NCBI GenBank assembly: GCA_009760855.2 | Contig: WPIO01000040.1 | Span: 2,450,501 to 2,514,500 of the forward strand | Source: Cristatella mucedo | Lineage: Eukaryota; Bryozoa; Phylactolaemata; Cristatellidae | Reading direction: 5' to 3' | DNA: 64,000 nt | In this document: in pieces, positions 1-25,672 of the stretch | Numbering within the stretch: position 1 is the first letter of the stretch | Layout: every line of letters begins with the position of its first letter | Program-made: the position numbers and the translations under genes | Notes under the pieces: generated by a model | Seen by the model: only the letters and a program-made list of their open reading frames with translations | Told to the model about the DNA's origin: nothing | The model's database searches: none

Positions 1-727
1 ACGAACGACTTTGTTCGGAGCTATTACACAAGCTCGCTACAAGGTCGAGATTTAGCCCACTCGCAAGCTAATTCTTAGCCACCGGCTTAGGCTGCTGCGG
101 AGTGCATATCTTCACCGAATAGACCTTTACCGAGCGATCGATCGCCGGCACTCGGCGGTCTGAGTTTTATTGATAGTCGCTGTAAGGGGGGAAAAAAGCT
201 CTACACCCCAAACAGTAGCCGGGTACGCGTAAGTCGAAGCATACGCGTAAGCCGAACGAAGCCCCGCTGGCCCCGCCCCCTCGTTCAACTCGCATTTTTG
301 GCAATCGCCACTCCTTTCTTTGCCCCTCCTCAGCCATACTCACACGTTGACTCACAACATCCACTCGCCCATCCGGGCGATCAGGGTATGAGCACTTAGC
401 AGCGTTACACTACATATATTATATATATTTATATATGTATATATATATTTATTTATTTATTTTCAGTACATATGCATTACAGATCCTAGGACATCTTGAG
501 GAGAGGTGTCGTGGCGCCGTTCGCTATTGGTGCATGCCAATCTTATCGCGTATTGCTCTTTCTCTCGCTGACTTCCGAGCACCGATGGCGACGGCGCCGA
601 CCCTCGACGCAGTCTTACTTCCTCAGAGTAACAACTCCTCCGCCCCGCCCCGCCCCCAGGTTGGTCTCGGAAGTGAGACCTGCGCCGCTGGCACGGGCAA
701 CAGACAGAGTCTCGAAGCGAACACAAT

Positions 728-830
728 AATAATGATGCATTCGATACAGTACCGTTAGAGACCCCAATCCCTTTCCCGACACTTTACATTTGCTACAAAG
801 GAAGCACGATCGAATGATTAAGTGGAGCCT
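728..830 (-). mobile_element. LINE family 1 3'-end fragment
   Basis: Matches the recurrent LINE 3' end in reverse: an ATAATAATG-like tail, then CACTTTACATTTGCT and the following segment. It is degenerate. Confidence 0.5.
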
Positions 831-1061
831 ACACCGTGCATCACTCTTTGTACGCTATTCAGAACGCTCGCTACTCTCCCTGCGAAGCATAGCGGCGACC
901 ACTGCGAGGTGGAGCCTTGACCTTTGAGAGGCATTAGAGCTTACGAGGCGGGGCTAATGCGGCAGCAGCTGCTCGCGAGCGAAGGCGGCTTTCGCAGCGT
1001 TCCGGTTAAAAACGTACGAATGAAAATGACGAATTACAAATTGCATGACAATTACGAATTC

Positions 1062-1067
1062 TTTATT
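1062..1067 (-). promoter_or_regulatory. Poly(A) signal of ependymin-related copy 1
   Basis: AATAAA on the minus strand, about 46 nt after the stop codon at 1113. The position is typical for 3' end formation. Confidence 0.7.
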
Positions 1068-1112
1068 CAACATTGCTATGTATCTCCGTCATTAACTCCA
1101 AAAAGTCAAAAA

Positions 1113-7268
<6,156 letters not shown>

Positions 7269-7340
7269 TCTCTTTCGTGCCTGACGTGAGAGAGAGTGGG
7301 CGAGCGAGCCTGAGTGCCGACGAGCGATCGACAACTCCAA

Positions 7341-7346
7341 TTTATA
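7341..7346 (-). promoter_or_regulatory. TATA-like box of ependymin-related copy 1
   Basis: TATAAA on the minus strand, about 73 bp upstream of the start codon. Copy 2 has a TATATT at the equivalent place in a similar context (GCGTGTATA), which supports a promoter role. The transcription start is inferred, not seen. Confidence 0.5.
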
Positions 7347-7535
7347 CACGCAGAGTAAAGAGAGGGCGTCAACCACGTCATCCGAATCCTCGACCTCGTA
7401 CGTGATTCGAGCTCAATACGTACGTGACTCGAGCGATATCAGCTGCGGAGTCGTCGCCGCCGCCGGTCGTCGCCGCCGCCAGTCGCGCCACCAAGGTCGT
7501 CTGTGCATTATCTATCAGCAGCCCGTCGACCAAGA

Positions 7536-10500
7536 AAAATACATTTTTGCATAAGAGCTCGGTTGAAGCGGCCCTGTCCCACCTCCCGACACGTCCCGCT
7601 CACGCTTCGATCAGCTGCTCCACGGCTGGACCATCTTCGAACGGCGGCTTCTACTTCCGCTGGCCAGCTTTCAGACCTTTTTCGCCAGACTCTCGAGGTC
7701 GATCGCTGGAGGCGAGCTGAAGGAGGGAGAGAGGCGGTCAGACCGGCGTAACAAAAGCGCTGCAGACGACATGCGATGCGAAAGCGTTGCAGACGACATA
7801 CGAAAGCGCAGACGACATGCCAAAGTGCTGCAGACAACATGCCAAAGCGCTGCAGGCGAGTCGGAGGCCGCGAGCTTCGTCCGACAGACGGCGTTCTTCT
7901 TCGTACATATTTTGCTGCACATTGAAGAGTTCCGTCTAGAAGCTTGTACGCTCCACATCCTGAGCACTGAGGAGGCGGTGCTACAATAGAGCGGTTCACC
8001 AACTTGGCGAAAGACTTTCATTTAACATGCTGTCGTCTTAACTTCTACGGCACTTCAATCGCTTTAATTTGCAGCGAGTTCACGAGGCGAGTAAGAACAT
8101 GTGTCAGCTGTGAATCATCTGCCTCGCCGAGCGGGGATGTGTGCATGAATGTGTGCATAAATGCACGCTCGCCTAAGCGCGATACCTAGCTTTTCATTGG
8201 CTATTGGCCATCGCTTCTCTTGGAGCGACCTAGTAACCTGTGCTTGAATGAATGTAAAACTCTCTTCGAGTGCTTTATACAAGATACTTGATATAACTGC
8301 TAGTATTGCGGTTAATATGGCGGCACTTTGACTTGCCGGTGCACTTGCCAGTCCCATCCTTCATGCACAATTTTTCGTACAGGACCTCGACGCGTCACTC
8401 CAGCTCAGCGGAGCCTCCGCGGAGCCTCAAAATCGGAGCCTCGCGAGAGCTCGGAGGGCGTTTCGGAGTCTGAGCCACAAGACCCAGACATGCAAACATA
8501 TTTCTTATAGCGCGAGTTTCCGGCAGCAGAGAGAGCGAGAGAGAGAGAGAGAGCGAGTGAGAGAGGGCACTTGCCTATCGGAGACAGAGAGCGCTCGTCT
8601 CGAAGTCGCCTCAATGCCTCAATCGCCTCGAAGTCGCCTCAATGCCTCAATCGCCTCGAAGAGAGTCGCCTCAATGCCTCAATCGCCTCGAAGAGAGTCG
8701 CCTCAATGCCTCAATCGCCTCGAAGAGAGTCGCCTCAATGCCAGAGCACCTCGCGAACTTCCTGGACGAGCTTGCACACTTTTCGCCGCGACGCTGCTTT
8801 TCAACAATCGGTCATCTTAGCTGTAACAAAAAATGATTAATGCCCACTTGTGGCCATTTTGTGCTCAGAATACGAGCTCGGGTGCGATTCGCTGGTAGCC
8901 TTGTCCACCTTAGCGGCGCTGGCAAGTAATCCTCTCGGTTTTGGATATAGCCAAAAGTTCGAATTGAACTAGGCGATGCTGTAAATCTTCATTTCATTTT
9001 TTAGCTCTCAGAATTCATATCGCGAAACAACGAGCAAGTGGGAAGCTTAGCTGAATCAGTCGGGCAGTTGAGATAGTAAGTAGCATGAATGCAGCCAGCA
9101 AGGACGGCTGGAAAGGACGTGCCGCTGTTTCCCACAGCAATCGTCAACTTTAAGTTTCGCGAGGCGCGTGCAGTTCATTAATGATATCATAGCAAGTATA
9201 AATTGATTTATGATTCCTGCGGTCTATACCTAATACTAAGCAGTTTTGAGACCTTCTCTTGAACAGATTCAAGGGATAACCTGAGGCTTGACCGATATTA
9301 AAAGCCATAGCTGAAACTTGGAAATTGCTACGGTTATGGGTTGAACAGCCCTTTGACAGCGGCCTCAATCTGAAAGTCTGCACTAAAACATGCCTTTTGT
9401 TGCAAGACGGCAATCGATTGGTTCTCCAAAAAAATACGCTCATTCATGGGACAGATACAATTGACACAGCATGTTCTCGCCCGTCAATGAAATCGCAAGA
9501 GTTTCTGCTTACCTCTCAATGTTAAATAGATTCAAAGAAACCGTCGATACATACATTAGCGGATTAAGCGACAGCAAATGCTTTGATTATTCACTCGGCA
9601 ACTAAATCATTACAATTTTTGCATCAATAGCGTGCCGATCCTCTCGCCATTGCAACGTTGCATCCCATAATTTTCCCTGGGGGTGCTGTCACTCCCTGGC
9701 ATTCTGTTTTTTATTCTGGTGGCCATTTTCAGCAAAATTGAAGCTACATCTTTTAAATGTAGCTGGAATTAGGGCATCCGGCTCGCAAAAGAAATTGTAG
9801 CTCCGGCGGCTTAGAGATGGTTGCTTTCAATCCATCCATCGTATAAAACGCAAGCTTTTCTAAACCAAGGGCATGAGTGCTTGAGGAATTCGGTTTTACA
9901 GTCACCACAGACAGACTGGATTGGAAATAGATTAAGGCCGGTCACTTAGGAGACGAGTCTTTTAAAAAATCTCGACACAGAAAAGCGATAAGGTCAGTCT
10001 GTAAAATCAGTCGAGAAGTCCAGTGCACCCTTGATCCCTGATGGGCAAGGGCACGTGATGTGGGCGGTTTCGTAATCGGATCTTGATATTTGAAAAACAC
10101 ATCCGAATAAACACGAACGGCGATCGCTCCTAAATAAGGCCGCCACAGGGTGAGCACGATTAACTTTCGTGCACGAGCAATATTCGCGCACAAGTAATAT
10201 GCAAAAGTAATGGTAAAAACCTGCTCCGTTATGTACAAGGTGTGCACCCTTCACTTAAGACAAAGCTGAAGGGCAGCCTTGTACGCTAAGTTTGCCCACA
10301 CCCAGCGAAGATTTTCTCTCAGGGCCGGCGATGCACTACCCAACCTTCCTTCCTTCCTTTCAATGACCTTGAAAGTGTCCCACTTTGTCAGCTAGCTCGA
10401 CGCAGCGATGCCGAGAGGATGCCGCACCGTGCTCGTGCGCCGCCTTGCTCGCCAGCGGCCATTTGCACTAAGACATCTTCAGTTCCGGCGAAATATCGAC

Positions 10501-10809
10501 TCCCGCTTACGCGGCACCTGCACGCGCTTTTGATGGCAAGAAGCCTTCTCTCACCAGTGAATTTCCTGTCTAAGGCGAAGCTCGCATGGATAGGAACAAT
10601 TAGATGGAATTATTATTATTATTATTATTATTAGAATTATTATGGAATTAGATTAAATGGATAGGAACAATTAGGACAAAGATTTCTTGCTCGGGGCGAT
10701 TATCGTTTTATTGTTTTATTGTTTTTATCGTTTAGGGCTTTAGCCGTAGGCGCGGTGGCTGCTCGCGACCAATCAATGTCGTGCGGCTCCAATAGCAGCA
10801 GCGGCGGCG
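7536..10809. other. No recognised gene; minisatellite and LINE scraps
   Basis: I recognise no coding exon here. It contains a minisatellite at 8604-8745 and a short minus-strand LINE family 2 scrap near 9050-9115. The rest is unassigned single-copy-looking DNA. Confidence 0.5.
8604..8745 (+). repeat. Minisatellite, about 28-32 bp unit, four units
   Basis: Repeats of a unit starting CCTCAATGCCTCAATCGCCT. The first unit is about 28 bp; the next ones are about 32 bp with an added AGAG. Open frames through it (MPQSPRRESPQCLN-type) are repeat translations. Confidence 0.85.
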
Positions 10810-11905
10810 GCGGCGCTCCAGTGTAATGTAATGTATCTCCGTCTGTAACTCTCCAAAAAGTCATAAAGACCGTGTGGGTGTTACGCAGGAGAGTTTTGTA
10901 TAGCGCACTCACAGCTGAATCGGCTTCCAGTGCGCACTTGGTAGCCAACAGACATCGTCTCATGCAACAAAGAGAAAGTGGAAAACACAGCAGAGTCAGG
11001 AGAGCAGTTGAGGTAGTGAGTAGCATAGAAGCAGCAGCTCAGGACCGCTGAAAAGAATGAGCCACAGTCGGCAGCAGGAGAGTAATTGTCGTTGCGCAAG
11101 AATTGTGGAAGCGAGTTCCACAGTCTAGTACCTGCAGAACTAAAGCTTCTGTCGCCAACTGTCTATAAGCGGAGGAATGGAACAGCTAATTTATTGTCCA
11201 CACATAATCTGAGGGCGCGAACAGGCTGAAACTGATGCAGCAGTTCAGCTAGGTACGAAGGAGCCAAGCCGTGGCGGGCCTTGTGGGTCAGCGTAAGAAC
11301 TTTGCTCTGTATCCTTTGCTCAACCGGCAACCATCCTAGGTCTTTCAGCAAAGGAGACACGTGCTCAAACTGCTGGGACTTGAAGACTAGCCTTGCAGCC
11401 ATATTCATTGTCCGCTGTAGTGGCATAATAGCTTTCTTTGGCAGCCCAGCCAAGAGGGAATTACAATAATCAAGCCGAGAGAAAACTAAAGAACTAGTTA
11501 AATCTTTTACAAGCCACTGTGGGAGACAGCTCCTAATCTTGGATAGGGATCGGATGTGATGGCTAGCTGTAGAAGCAGTCTTCTGAATGAAGCTTTTGAA
11601 ATTGAAGCAGCTGTCGAATACGACACCTGAATTTCGAGCACGCGGTGATGGCCGCACAATAGCATCACCTATTAGAACAGCAAAGCCTTTTAATCCAGCC
11701 ACGCGCTTAGGGTGTCCTATGAGCAGCAGTTCGGTTTTATCGTCATTTAATTTCAGGAAGTTTTCCGACATCCAGGATCGAATATCGGCAAGGCAAGCAT
11801 TCGGTTTCTCAGTTGCCGCAGCAGATTCCGACGGTTTGAATGACAAATACAGCTGAGTATCGTCAGCATAGAAGTGATATCCTGATATCCAGGCTTGACC
11901 TCAGG
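10810..11905 (-). mobile_element. CR1/L2-type LINE, family 2, C-terminal RT half and 3' end
   Basis: Minus strand reads [86 protein letters not shown]. This is the RT thumb and C-terminal part of a CR1/L2 LINE with an intact YADD box. The frame is open for 227 codons (11846-11163) and resumes below that with minor breaks. The 3' end is the short repeat ATTACATTACA, unlike the ATT tail of family 1. It is truncated at the 5' side, before the YADD box. Confidence 0.88.
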
Positions 11906-12312
11906 CTTGACCTTTCCATGTGCCTTAATGACTTTTCCCAGCTCCTCATTTCCTTTCAAAGACAGTTAAAATGTAAACGGGCGAAGATGGCGATATTAAA
12001 AGTCAGCACATGTGTGCCGTATACTGAATTCGCTGAGATTTGCCAGAGCTGTACACGGTGGCGGCTTGGGCAGTAAATAACTTCACTTGAGCTAGCGCGG
12101 CAGTAAGAAAACGTCTGGAAGAAAGCGCGGCAGTAAGAAAACATCTGGAGCCCCGAACCTCTGCGATTTCGTTTTGATTCGCTTCCAAAATAACGCGCGT
12201 CTATCTTGCTTTTGAATCCTACGTCGGCTGAGTGGATGTGGCGAACTGTTTTGTTGTGTTTATTTGCAAAATCAAAAAGGGCACAAAAACCCAGCGGGGT
12301 TATATTATAAAT

Positions 12313-12313
<1 letters not shown>

Positions 12314-12390
<77 letters not shown>
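12314..12390. repeat. (TA)n microsatellite
   Basis: About 75 bp of alternating AT. Confidence 0.95.
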
Positions 12391-12393
<3 letters not shown>

Positions 12394-12524
12394 TAATATA
12401 CATTATATTATACATATATTATAAAAAGCGGCGGGTTATAGGGATCGAAAAAGTGTGTATCTCTCACGAGAAGCAATCCCGCAAAATCTAAGCTACAGTT
12501 CCAGTCCTCTAAAGACCTAACAGT

Positions 12525-12526
<2 letters not shown>

Positions 12527-12619
<93 letters not shown>
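12527..12619. repeat. (GA)n microsatellite
   Basis: About 93 bp of pure GA repeat. Confidence 0.97.
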
Positions 12620-12621
<2 letters not shown>

Positions 12622-14194
12622 CATGTTCTATTTCACTCCGCGAAGTGCCCAAGTCACTGGATTTAATGTTCTGCTTACGTGCCGACTGCAGTATGCATTC
12701 ACAATTGCTGACAATATCTGTGCTCCGTCCGTCGAAGACACGCGCAGAAATGCGTACTCAACCTCGTTCAGACGTGCAGGCAGAGCTGAAATTACGCTTT
12801 CAAGTTTAACGTGCATCCTTGAAGTACTGGCCGAGTTATGAATTGTACAAGGCTCAAACTTAAAAATTGTAGTTGCTCTTTTTAAATTCACTGGCATACA
12901 CCTCAACAAGCTACAAGCATCAACCTCGATGTACTAAGATTCAGAAAGTTTGAATACAAATCGCTTATGATGTTGAGATTGGTCAATTTCTATTTGCTCG
13001 GATACGTTGCTTCCGGTCAGCTTACTCGTTCGGCATGGTCTGCATAAATATTTTCTTACTTTTATTCGGAAATCGTACAAACTTCTGATCCCTTTTCTAA
13101 TATTTTTTTTAGGGAACAGTGTAAATATTCGATTGGTGGACAATCAATTTTTTGCATGCATTCTCATGATATCTACTCATCATTTAAGAAAGTCATCTCA
13201 TGCGGGTCTGTACTGTTTGACATCGTAAATCAATCGTTTTCAATAATTTTCCGAACTGAAAGCAATCAATTTTTTTCAAAAATGTGTTAAAATGAGTTAA
13301 AAATAGGTAATGACTTTACATAGGACAACTGACACTTTCGAAGTACTGATTATTTAGCGATTATTAAGCTTAACCAAAGAATCGCTTGAAAGTCACACTG
13401 ACGAGCTCGTCGCGCGTACGTCACGGCACGTAGGGATGTGACTCAGTGAACGATGGCGGTTATGAGGGTCTCGGACAGCGAAACTAGATACGCCACTGTG
13501 ACGGCCGGTATACTTATTCAATGTTCCGTGTATTCATCGAGACTATACTTGTAAATCATCGCTCATCCTTGCACAGTCAGAAAAAACTGCTCCCCATAAA
13601 CTGGTTTCGAGGTTCACAAAACGCGCTCGTGAGCCAGCCATTGGCCGCTTTGTCGTGGGCGTGGCTTCTGACGAGAAACGGCAGCGAGCTTGATGATGCT
13701 GCCGCGAAAGTTGGGATCAAACCGGATGTATTCACGTGGTCAGCTCGAAAGTTCTGCGCTCAGCGAGAGATTTCAAATCAGCAGTTGCACGCAAAGTGCC
13801 GATCAGCGATCATTCTGATCTGACAGCGGCGGGCGATTAAAACAGCGAGTGCTTACTTATCGTTTGCATGTCGACGTGGGCGTGAAGTTTGAGACTTCGC
13901 CACGGCCGTGCTTACGTCAGCGGGTCGTAGGCGAGCCAAGATCGAGCCTCATCTCCGGCTACGATGGCCGCCTCGCCCTCGCGCGTTTCACTGCAGTCGT
14001 GGAGTTGATCGTTGCTCGAGACACTCGCACATCATCAACGATACAACGGGCGATACAACTATACAACGGGCACAAGAGCAGCTTGAGTTGAGATTCCTAT
14101 TGGCTAATCCCTGAGATCTTGAGAATGTTCTTAGCGGTCCATTGTATTCCCAAGGTCACTCTGGGTATTTTGATTAGATTCGCGGGGGGGGGGG
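12620..14194. other. No recognised gene
   Basis: Mixed-composition DNA with short open frames only (up to 100 codons at 13521-13823). None shows a motif I recognise, and I see no clear repeat. Confidence 0.4.
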
Positions 14195-14335
14195 GTATAA
14201 ATGTAATTCATTTGGATAGCACCCTGAGGGAACTGAATCTCTATTCAGGCGCTTCGCATGTGCCACGGGACTCGAGCCCACGACCTCGGTCAGGTCTTGG
14301 TCGGGGCGAGCACGTTAACTGCTGGATCAAACCAG
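14195..14335 (-). mobile_element. SINE-A (tRNA-derived), minus orientation
   Basis: Read on the minus strand it has a tRNA-like head with a B-box-like GGGCTCGAGTCCC and an A-box region. Its 3' stem is GCGCCTGAATAGAGATTCAG followed by TTCCCTCAGGGTGCTATCC, then AT-rich sequence. The same unit recurs at 20.3, 30.0, 30.2, 34.6 and 63.9 kb. Confidence 0.75.
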
Positions 14336-14835
14336 CACTGATGCTTTGCCGATATGAACAGGCGCCGATGGAGCGAGGAAATTGCGAACGCTATACACCT
14401 CAGAGCCACTTGAAGACAAACATAATCGAGAAGTCTTCAAGTTGCATTGTGACACGTGAAAAGGAGAGATGACAGTAACAAACTTTGATGAGTCACGCAG
14501 CCGTGAACGACGGAGCGCGAGGAATAGCACGCGCCCTTCGCTGCGTACTGCTAAGCATGACGCGTGATGCCTCCTCAATTGCCCCTAGCAACTCGTCACT
14601 GGTTGGTGCTGTCGCCTGATTAGCAGTGTCAGGTGTAACCACTGCTGTTTCCTCGTTCGATCGAGAACCACGCGCGTGTGTAAGGATTTTGAGCGAACAT
14701 CGCTCATCTAACTAGGCTCCTCGACCGATGCTGCTGCATTGTGGGCTGCATCGTCTGCTGCTGAAGCCACTCGTTCCTTCGCTTCACTTCGAGTGTCTCA
14801 ACAATCGCGGCGGGAGATTCAAATCGGGCCGAGGC

Positions 14836-14881
14836 GATGCGACTCATCTCGGACGAGGTCCGATCCGAGATGAGTCGCATC
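14836..14881. repeat. Perfect inverted repeat, 18-bp arms, 10-bp spacer
   Basis: GATGCGACTCATCTCGGA at 14836-14853 is followed by its exact reverse complement at 14864-14881. No gene is recognised nearby. Confidence 0.9.
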
Positions 14882-15572
14882 CGATGCGATCATTTTCCAT
14901 GAAGCGTTCGTGCTTTTTTCTTCAAAGTGCTTTAGTCTGCACATTAGCATCTCATCTCAAAAAGTTGTACAATCTGTAGCCGTGTCACGTGAGCATCACG
15001 TAGGACAAGGCAGAGGTGCCTGGCAAAGTAGGTAAAGCTGGGGTCACGCTCATCTAGGATGCCCCGCTAGGCCGGCGATGTATCGCTTTGCCTTCACACA
15101 CTCTGGTAATCCTGCCAAAAACCGTCCGGGCAATCGTTTAATCCTCCGGTAATCTGGTAATCATGTAACTCTGATAATCTTGTCGACACCCACGCTGACG
15201 CTGAAAATACAAACGCGCGTGCATAGCAAGATAGAGCAGCAGAGACAGAAGACAGAATCTTCGACCAATCTTTGCTAAAATGTATAAACTATTTGAGTGT
15301 GAACTAATGGATGCCAATCAGCTGCATCAGAGCACAGGCCACAGTCCTGTGTCCATCACCATCCAGTGTCCAGCACCTAGAATTGTCAGCCGCCAGTGTG
15401 GCAAGAATCTCTAACTTGTCCCAAGAATATATGATTTTTTTCGGATTTCCCTTTTAAATAGGCTCTAATGCAGGCACGACTAATGCTATTTCGGCAATCA
15501 GAATCTGACTAATAAAGCATGCTAGCGTACGGCACTTATTTTCTCGTACTTATTTTAGGTAAAAAATAGTAT

Positions 15573-15690
15573 TACTGATTTAACAGCCTCATTTGTATAG
15601 TGGCAGAACAGCCTGTGCCTGTCACCACCGCTTGCAGTTGGCAATACAGGATTCAAACCCACCGACCTCGAGCATCTCCTAGGCAACCGC
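15573..15690 (-). mobile_element. SINE-B (tRNA-derived), minus orientation
   Basis: Read on the plus strand: AACAGCCTCATTTGTATAG, then CACCGCTTGCAGTTGGCAAT, then a B-box-like GATTCAAACCCACCGACCTC. The same order occurs in six or more other copies in the window. Confidence 0.7.
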
Positions 15691-16192
15691 GGCGTATAAA
15701 GTATCTAAGCAATGAAGTATTTTTTCAATCATTTTCTAAATACTGCGCTCCCTTATTTTTTATTCTGTGAGCATTTATCTTTCAGAAACCTGCAGAATAC
15801 TACCAAAGAATGTAGCCTTTACATGTTATATATGTTACAGCATTATGCATAATATAACAGAATATATAATAGATATAATACAATATAATATAATATATAA
15901 TATATTAGCCGTTACGTATATTTTATTGACCGCTTCGATCGCGATGGCGTCCCATCGGGTTTCGCCGTTGCAGTTGAAGACTTGCTACTGCGAACTGAAA
16001 TTACATTGCATGTTTCCAACTACAGTTACTGGTAATTTGGGGAGCTGCATGGTGAAAACATATGTGCGTACCAGCGTATAAGCCCTTACCAGCAAATGGA
16101 TCTCTCGCGGGAGATACCGTATCTACGATGCCCTGGATTTCTATGCTTACATCTATGATTATTTCTATGCTTACATCTATGATTTCTATGCT

Positions 16193-16928
<736 letters not shown>

Positions 16929-17170
16929 AATAATAGGCTGGCGGCAAGCTAGGACGAGGGGGCGGACGTAGTCCTAGAACGGAGGGGTGAGAGGTCAGAG
17001 GTGAGAGGTAAGAGATCTTCCCCGAGTCCGGCTGAAGCGGTTGAACTGAGCTGCTTCAGTCCAGTCGCAGCCACAAATAGAGCCTCCTGTGGTCCAATCG
17101 AAAGGCGTCTTTTTCCCCTACTGCAAGCTTAGAGCGGACGCCGCCGGTTTGTTGAAAGTGCGTTGCAGCC

Positions 17171-18256
17171 CTCGTGGGAGACTCCAGAGTATTGACGGGA
17201 ATGAGCGAAGATCATCCGAGGTACCTCTGAAATATGGGGTACCTCAGGGGTCCGTGCTATGTCAGTTCTTTTCACGGTTTATACTCTCGCTCTTGCCGAT
17301 GTGATTGCCAAGCACAATCTAGGCTTTCACTTCTATCCGGATGACACTCAGTTGTACCTTTGCTTTGATCCCTCACAGCCTTCGAATTCTCTCAACTCAC
17401 TTGCTGCATGTATTGATGACATCCGCACATGGATGGCAGCAAATTTTCTAAAACTAAACAGTGATAAAACAAACTTACTAGTTGTAGGAAAACCCAGCGT
17501 GATTCACAAATTGGAAATACCACGTCTAAGTTGGTCCATGCATTCGTGACATCCCGTCTCGACTTCTGCAACTCACTGCTTACTGGCCTACCAGCATGTG
17601 CGATCAAGTGATTGTAGCTGGTGCAAAACTCTGCAGCTTGGCTTGTCTGTCGTGAGCGTTGCAGTTGCCCCATCACACCACTTCTCGCCGACCTGCACTG
17701 GCTACCAGTCAAGCAACGGATTGACTTCAAGGTTTTGTCGCTCACTTTTAGGTCACTTCATTCTTTGGCTCCAGCCTATCTCTCAGATATACTACCCCAT
17801 CAGGCCAAGCATCGTACCACCCGCTTTTCGGAATCCAACAGTCTAGAAATACCCCATACAAGCCTTAAATCCTTTGGAGACCGTGCATTTAGTTCATATG
17901 CTCCCAAAGCCTGGAACTCCCTCCCGACCTGCGTCAGAACATCCCCTGACCTGACCACATTTAAAAGGAACCTAAAAACACACCTATTTAGGACAGCATT
18001 TAGTGGGTCCCTGTGATTCGTCCTTGATGTGCTTATGCGTGCTGACACTGTGCATGCTGCCACTAACCACATTTGCATGCTGACCCTGAGCATGTCACCC
18101 CTAACCATATTATTCATTTCGGTTGTTTTTTCAAGCATGATTTTACTTACCATTCAATTGCATTTCACTTTACAGCAAATGTAAAGCGCCTAGAGAGAGA
18201 TTAAGTTCTCTGAGGGCGCTTTATCAAGTGAATTATTATTATTGTTATTATTATTA
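17171..18256 (+). mobile_element. CR1/L2-type LINE, family 1, truncated
   Basis: Frames carry KYGVPQGSVL, PDDTQLYLCFDPS (YADD degenerated to PDD), [66 protein letters not shown]. Then comes the family 3' stem and an ATT tail. It carries the same internal frameshifting deletion (17518/17519) as the copy at 2.2-3.9 kb. Confidence 0.9.
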
Positions 18257-18317
18257 ACAAAGGCGAGTTTCGCTCGCTGCACCGTCGCTGGGCGCCAGCT
18301 CGACGAGGCAGCTGGGA

Positions 18318-18374
18318 GCTCTCTGAGATTGAGTTCTCTGAGGGTGCTTTATCAAGTGCATTATTATTATTATT
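18318..18374 (+). mobile_element. LINE family 1 3'-tail fragment
   Basis: GAGTTCTCTGAGGGTGCTTT followed by ATCAAGTGC and an ATT tail, lying 60 bp after the longer LINE copy. Confidence 0.7.
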
Positions 18375-19724
18375 AGTAAATAGTGAGACGCAAAGTGCCC
18401 GTCGCTCGGGAGTTTAATGGACGGCTAGCTTCAAGGGCAATTTTTATTAATAAGGCTTTCACTAAAGATTTTAGAAAAAAAAAGTAATACTAAGATAATT
18501 ATGCTAATTAAATAGTAATTAATAATCAAATATCGCGATAAAGGCGACCCAAAACGCCAGCGAGGGCGCTTCGCTCAGCGGTCCTTCCGTCTCCCCTCTT
18601 TCCTCTTCTCCCCTCCTTTTCCCCGCCTGCTAGACGGCCAGCCTTCGTTCCCGTGCGCTCCGCACTGGCGGAGAGGGGAGGGGCCAGCATGCTGAACGAG
18701 CCGACACCGGAAGCTCCTCGTCGTCGGGCTCTTTCGAGTCTTCGCTTCTTCTCCTGCTTTAAAGTGGCCGTAAATGCCTCTAACGACAGTTTATTCTCGC
18801 GCGCTATTTAATATTTTATTTTCTATTTATTCTTTACTATTAGCTATTTTCCCGACATGTCAGCTCACGAATGCAGTTGAATGTAGACAATTTTTCTCGT
18901 ACACGCTTGCAGCGCAACGTCTGAGGTGTGTGGACAATGTTGATGGGTTCGCTGCTACATTCTGCCATAGCGTACGGAGCTGCTTCCACGGTTTCGCTTC
19001 GATGCGTCAGGTCTAATCAGCTTCTGTCACGTGGCTTCGAGGCCTAGCAGCCGCCACGTGCGTTCTGTTTTGTGCTGTGAAGGACTTTGTTCGGAGCCGA
19101 TTCGCAACCTCGTAACAAGGTCAAGGTTTTGCGTACTCAGCGGCGCCAAAATCCTAGCCTTGCCTTCGGCTGAAGGTAGGTCCACACAGAATAGACTTTC
19201 ACCTTCACCGGTCAATAATGACTTACATATGAAATGATCCGCTAGCGAAACGCTAGAGTCCGTGTTCTCTAGATAAGCAAGCAGCTGAGCTCAAAAGTAC
19301 ACGTAACCTTGACATTCGATCGATTTTGAAATCCAGTGAAGGCCCATTGCCGCACGTTTTCCTCTTCCCAGAGATGACTCGCGCACCGCGCCCCCTTTGT
19401 AGATCTCGAAAGTTAGACCTGGGCTACGGACGTAGACCGTAGAATGAGGTGACCGTAGAGGGCACTCGCTTTTAAAAATGCCGGTAGCTTCTCTAGCGGA
19501 GCAAGCCACGTACTGGGGGGGGGGTAGCGCACTGTGTTGGGAGTGCATGTATGTGCACAACCGCACTAGGTGCGGATGTTCTGCTTCTGCTGTAGCTGCT
19601 TTTGCTTCTGCTGCTGCTTTTGCTGCTGCTGCTGCGGCCGCGGTCGCCATGCATTGAAGCCGCAGCGAGCGACAGGCACTCGCTTCGTGAGGTCAAATAT
19701 ATGTGATGCGATAAATTGTAACGT

Positions 19725-19730
19725 TTTATT
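19725..19730 (-). promoter_or_regulatory. Poly(A) signal of ependymin-related copy 2
   Basis: AATAAA on the minus strand, starting about 13 nt after the stop codon. Confidence 0.65.
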
Positions 19731-19742
19731 CGACCTCTCTAT

Positions 19743-25387
<5,645 letters not shown>

Positions 25388-25434
25388 TCTCTTCGGCGCG
25401 AGAGCGAGAGTGAGAGTGAGCGGCAGAGTGCACA

Positions 25435-25440
25435 AATATA
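25435..25440 (-). promoter_or_regulatory. TATA-like element of ependymin-related copy 2
   Basis: TATATT on the minus strand, about 48 bp upstream of the start codon, in a GTGTATATTTG context aligning with the TATAAA of copy 1. Confidence 0.45.
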
Positions 25441-25672
25441 CACGCGCATGTCGTGACCTCTTTGCGCAGTTGACCCCTGTCCGAATCATCTACTCGTGAC
25501 TCTAGCTCAAGCCCGATATCTAGCGGCGACGGAGTCGTCGCCGCCGCCGCCTCCTCCGCCGGCCACGCCCCTGGACGGCCTTCGTCCGCACACAATCAGC
25601 GGCCCGTTGACTTTGACCTCATAGGGCTTTGAGGCACGATATTTATCTGCCGAATGATTGGCGTCGTGCAGG

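Noticed and set aside
13521-13823. 100-codon open frame with mixed composition
   Set aside because: Looks more protein-like than most, but I recognise no family and see no clear exon borders.
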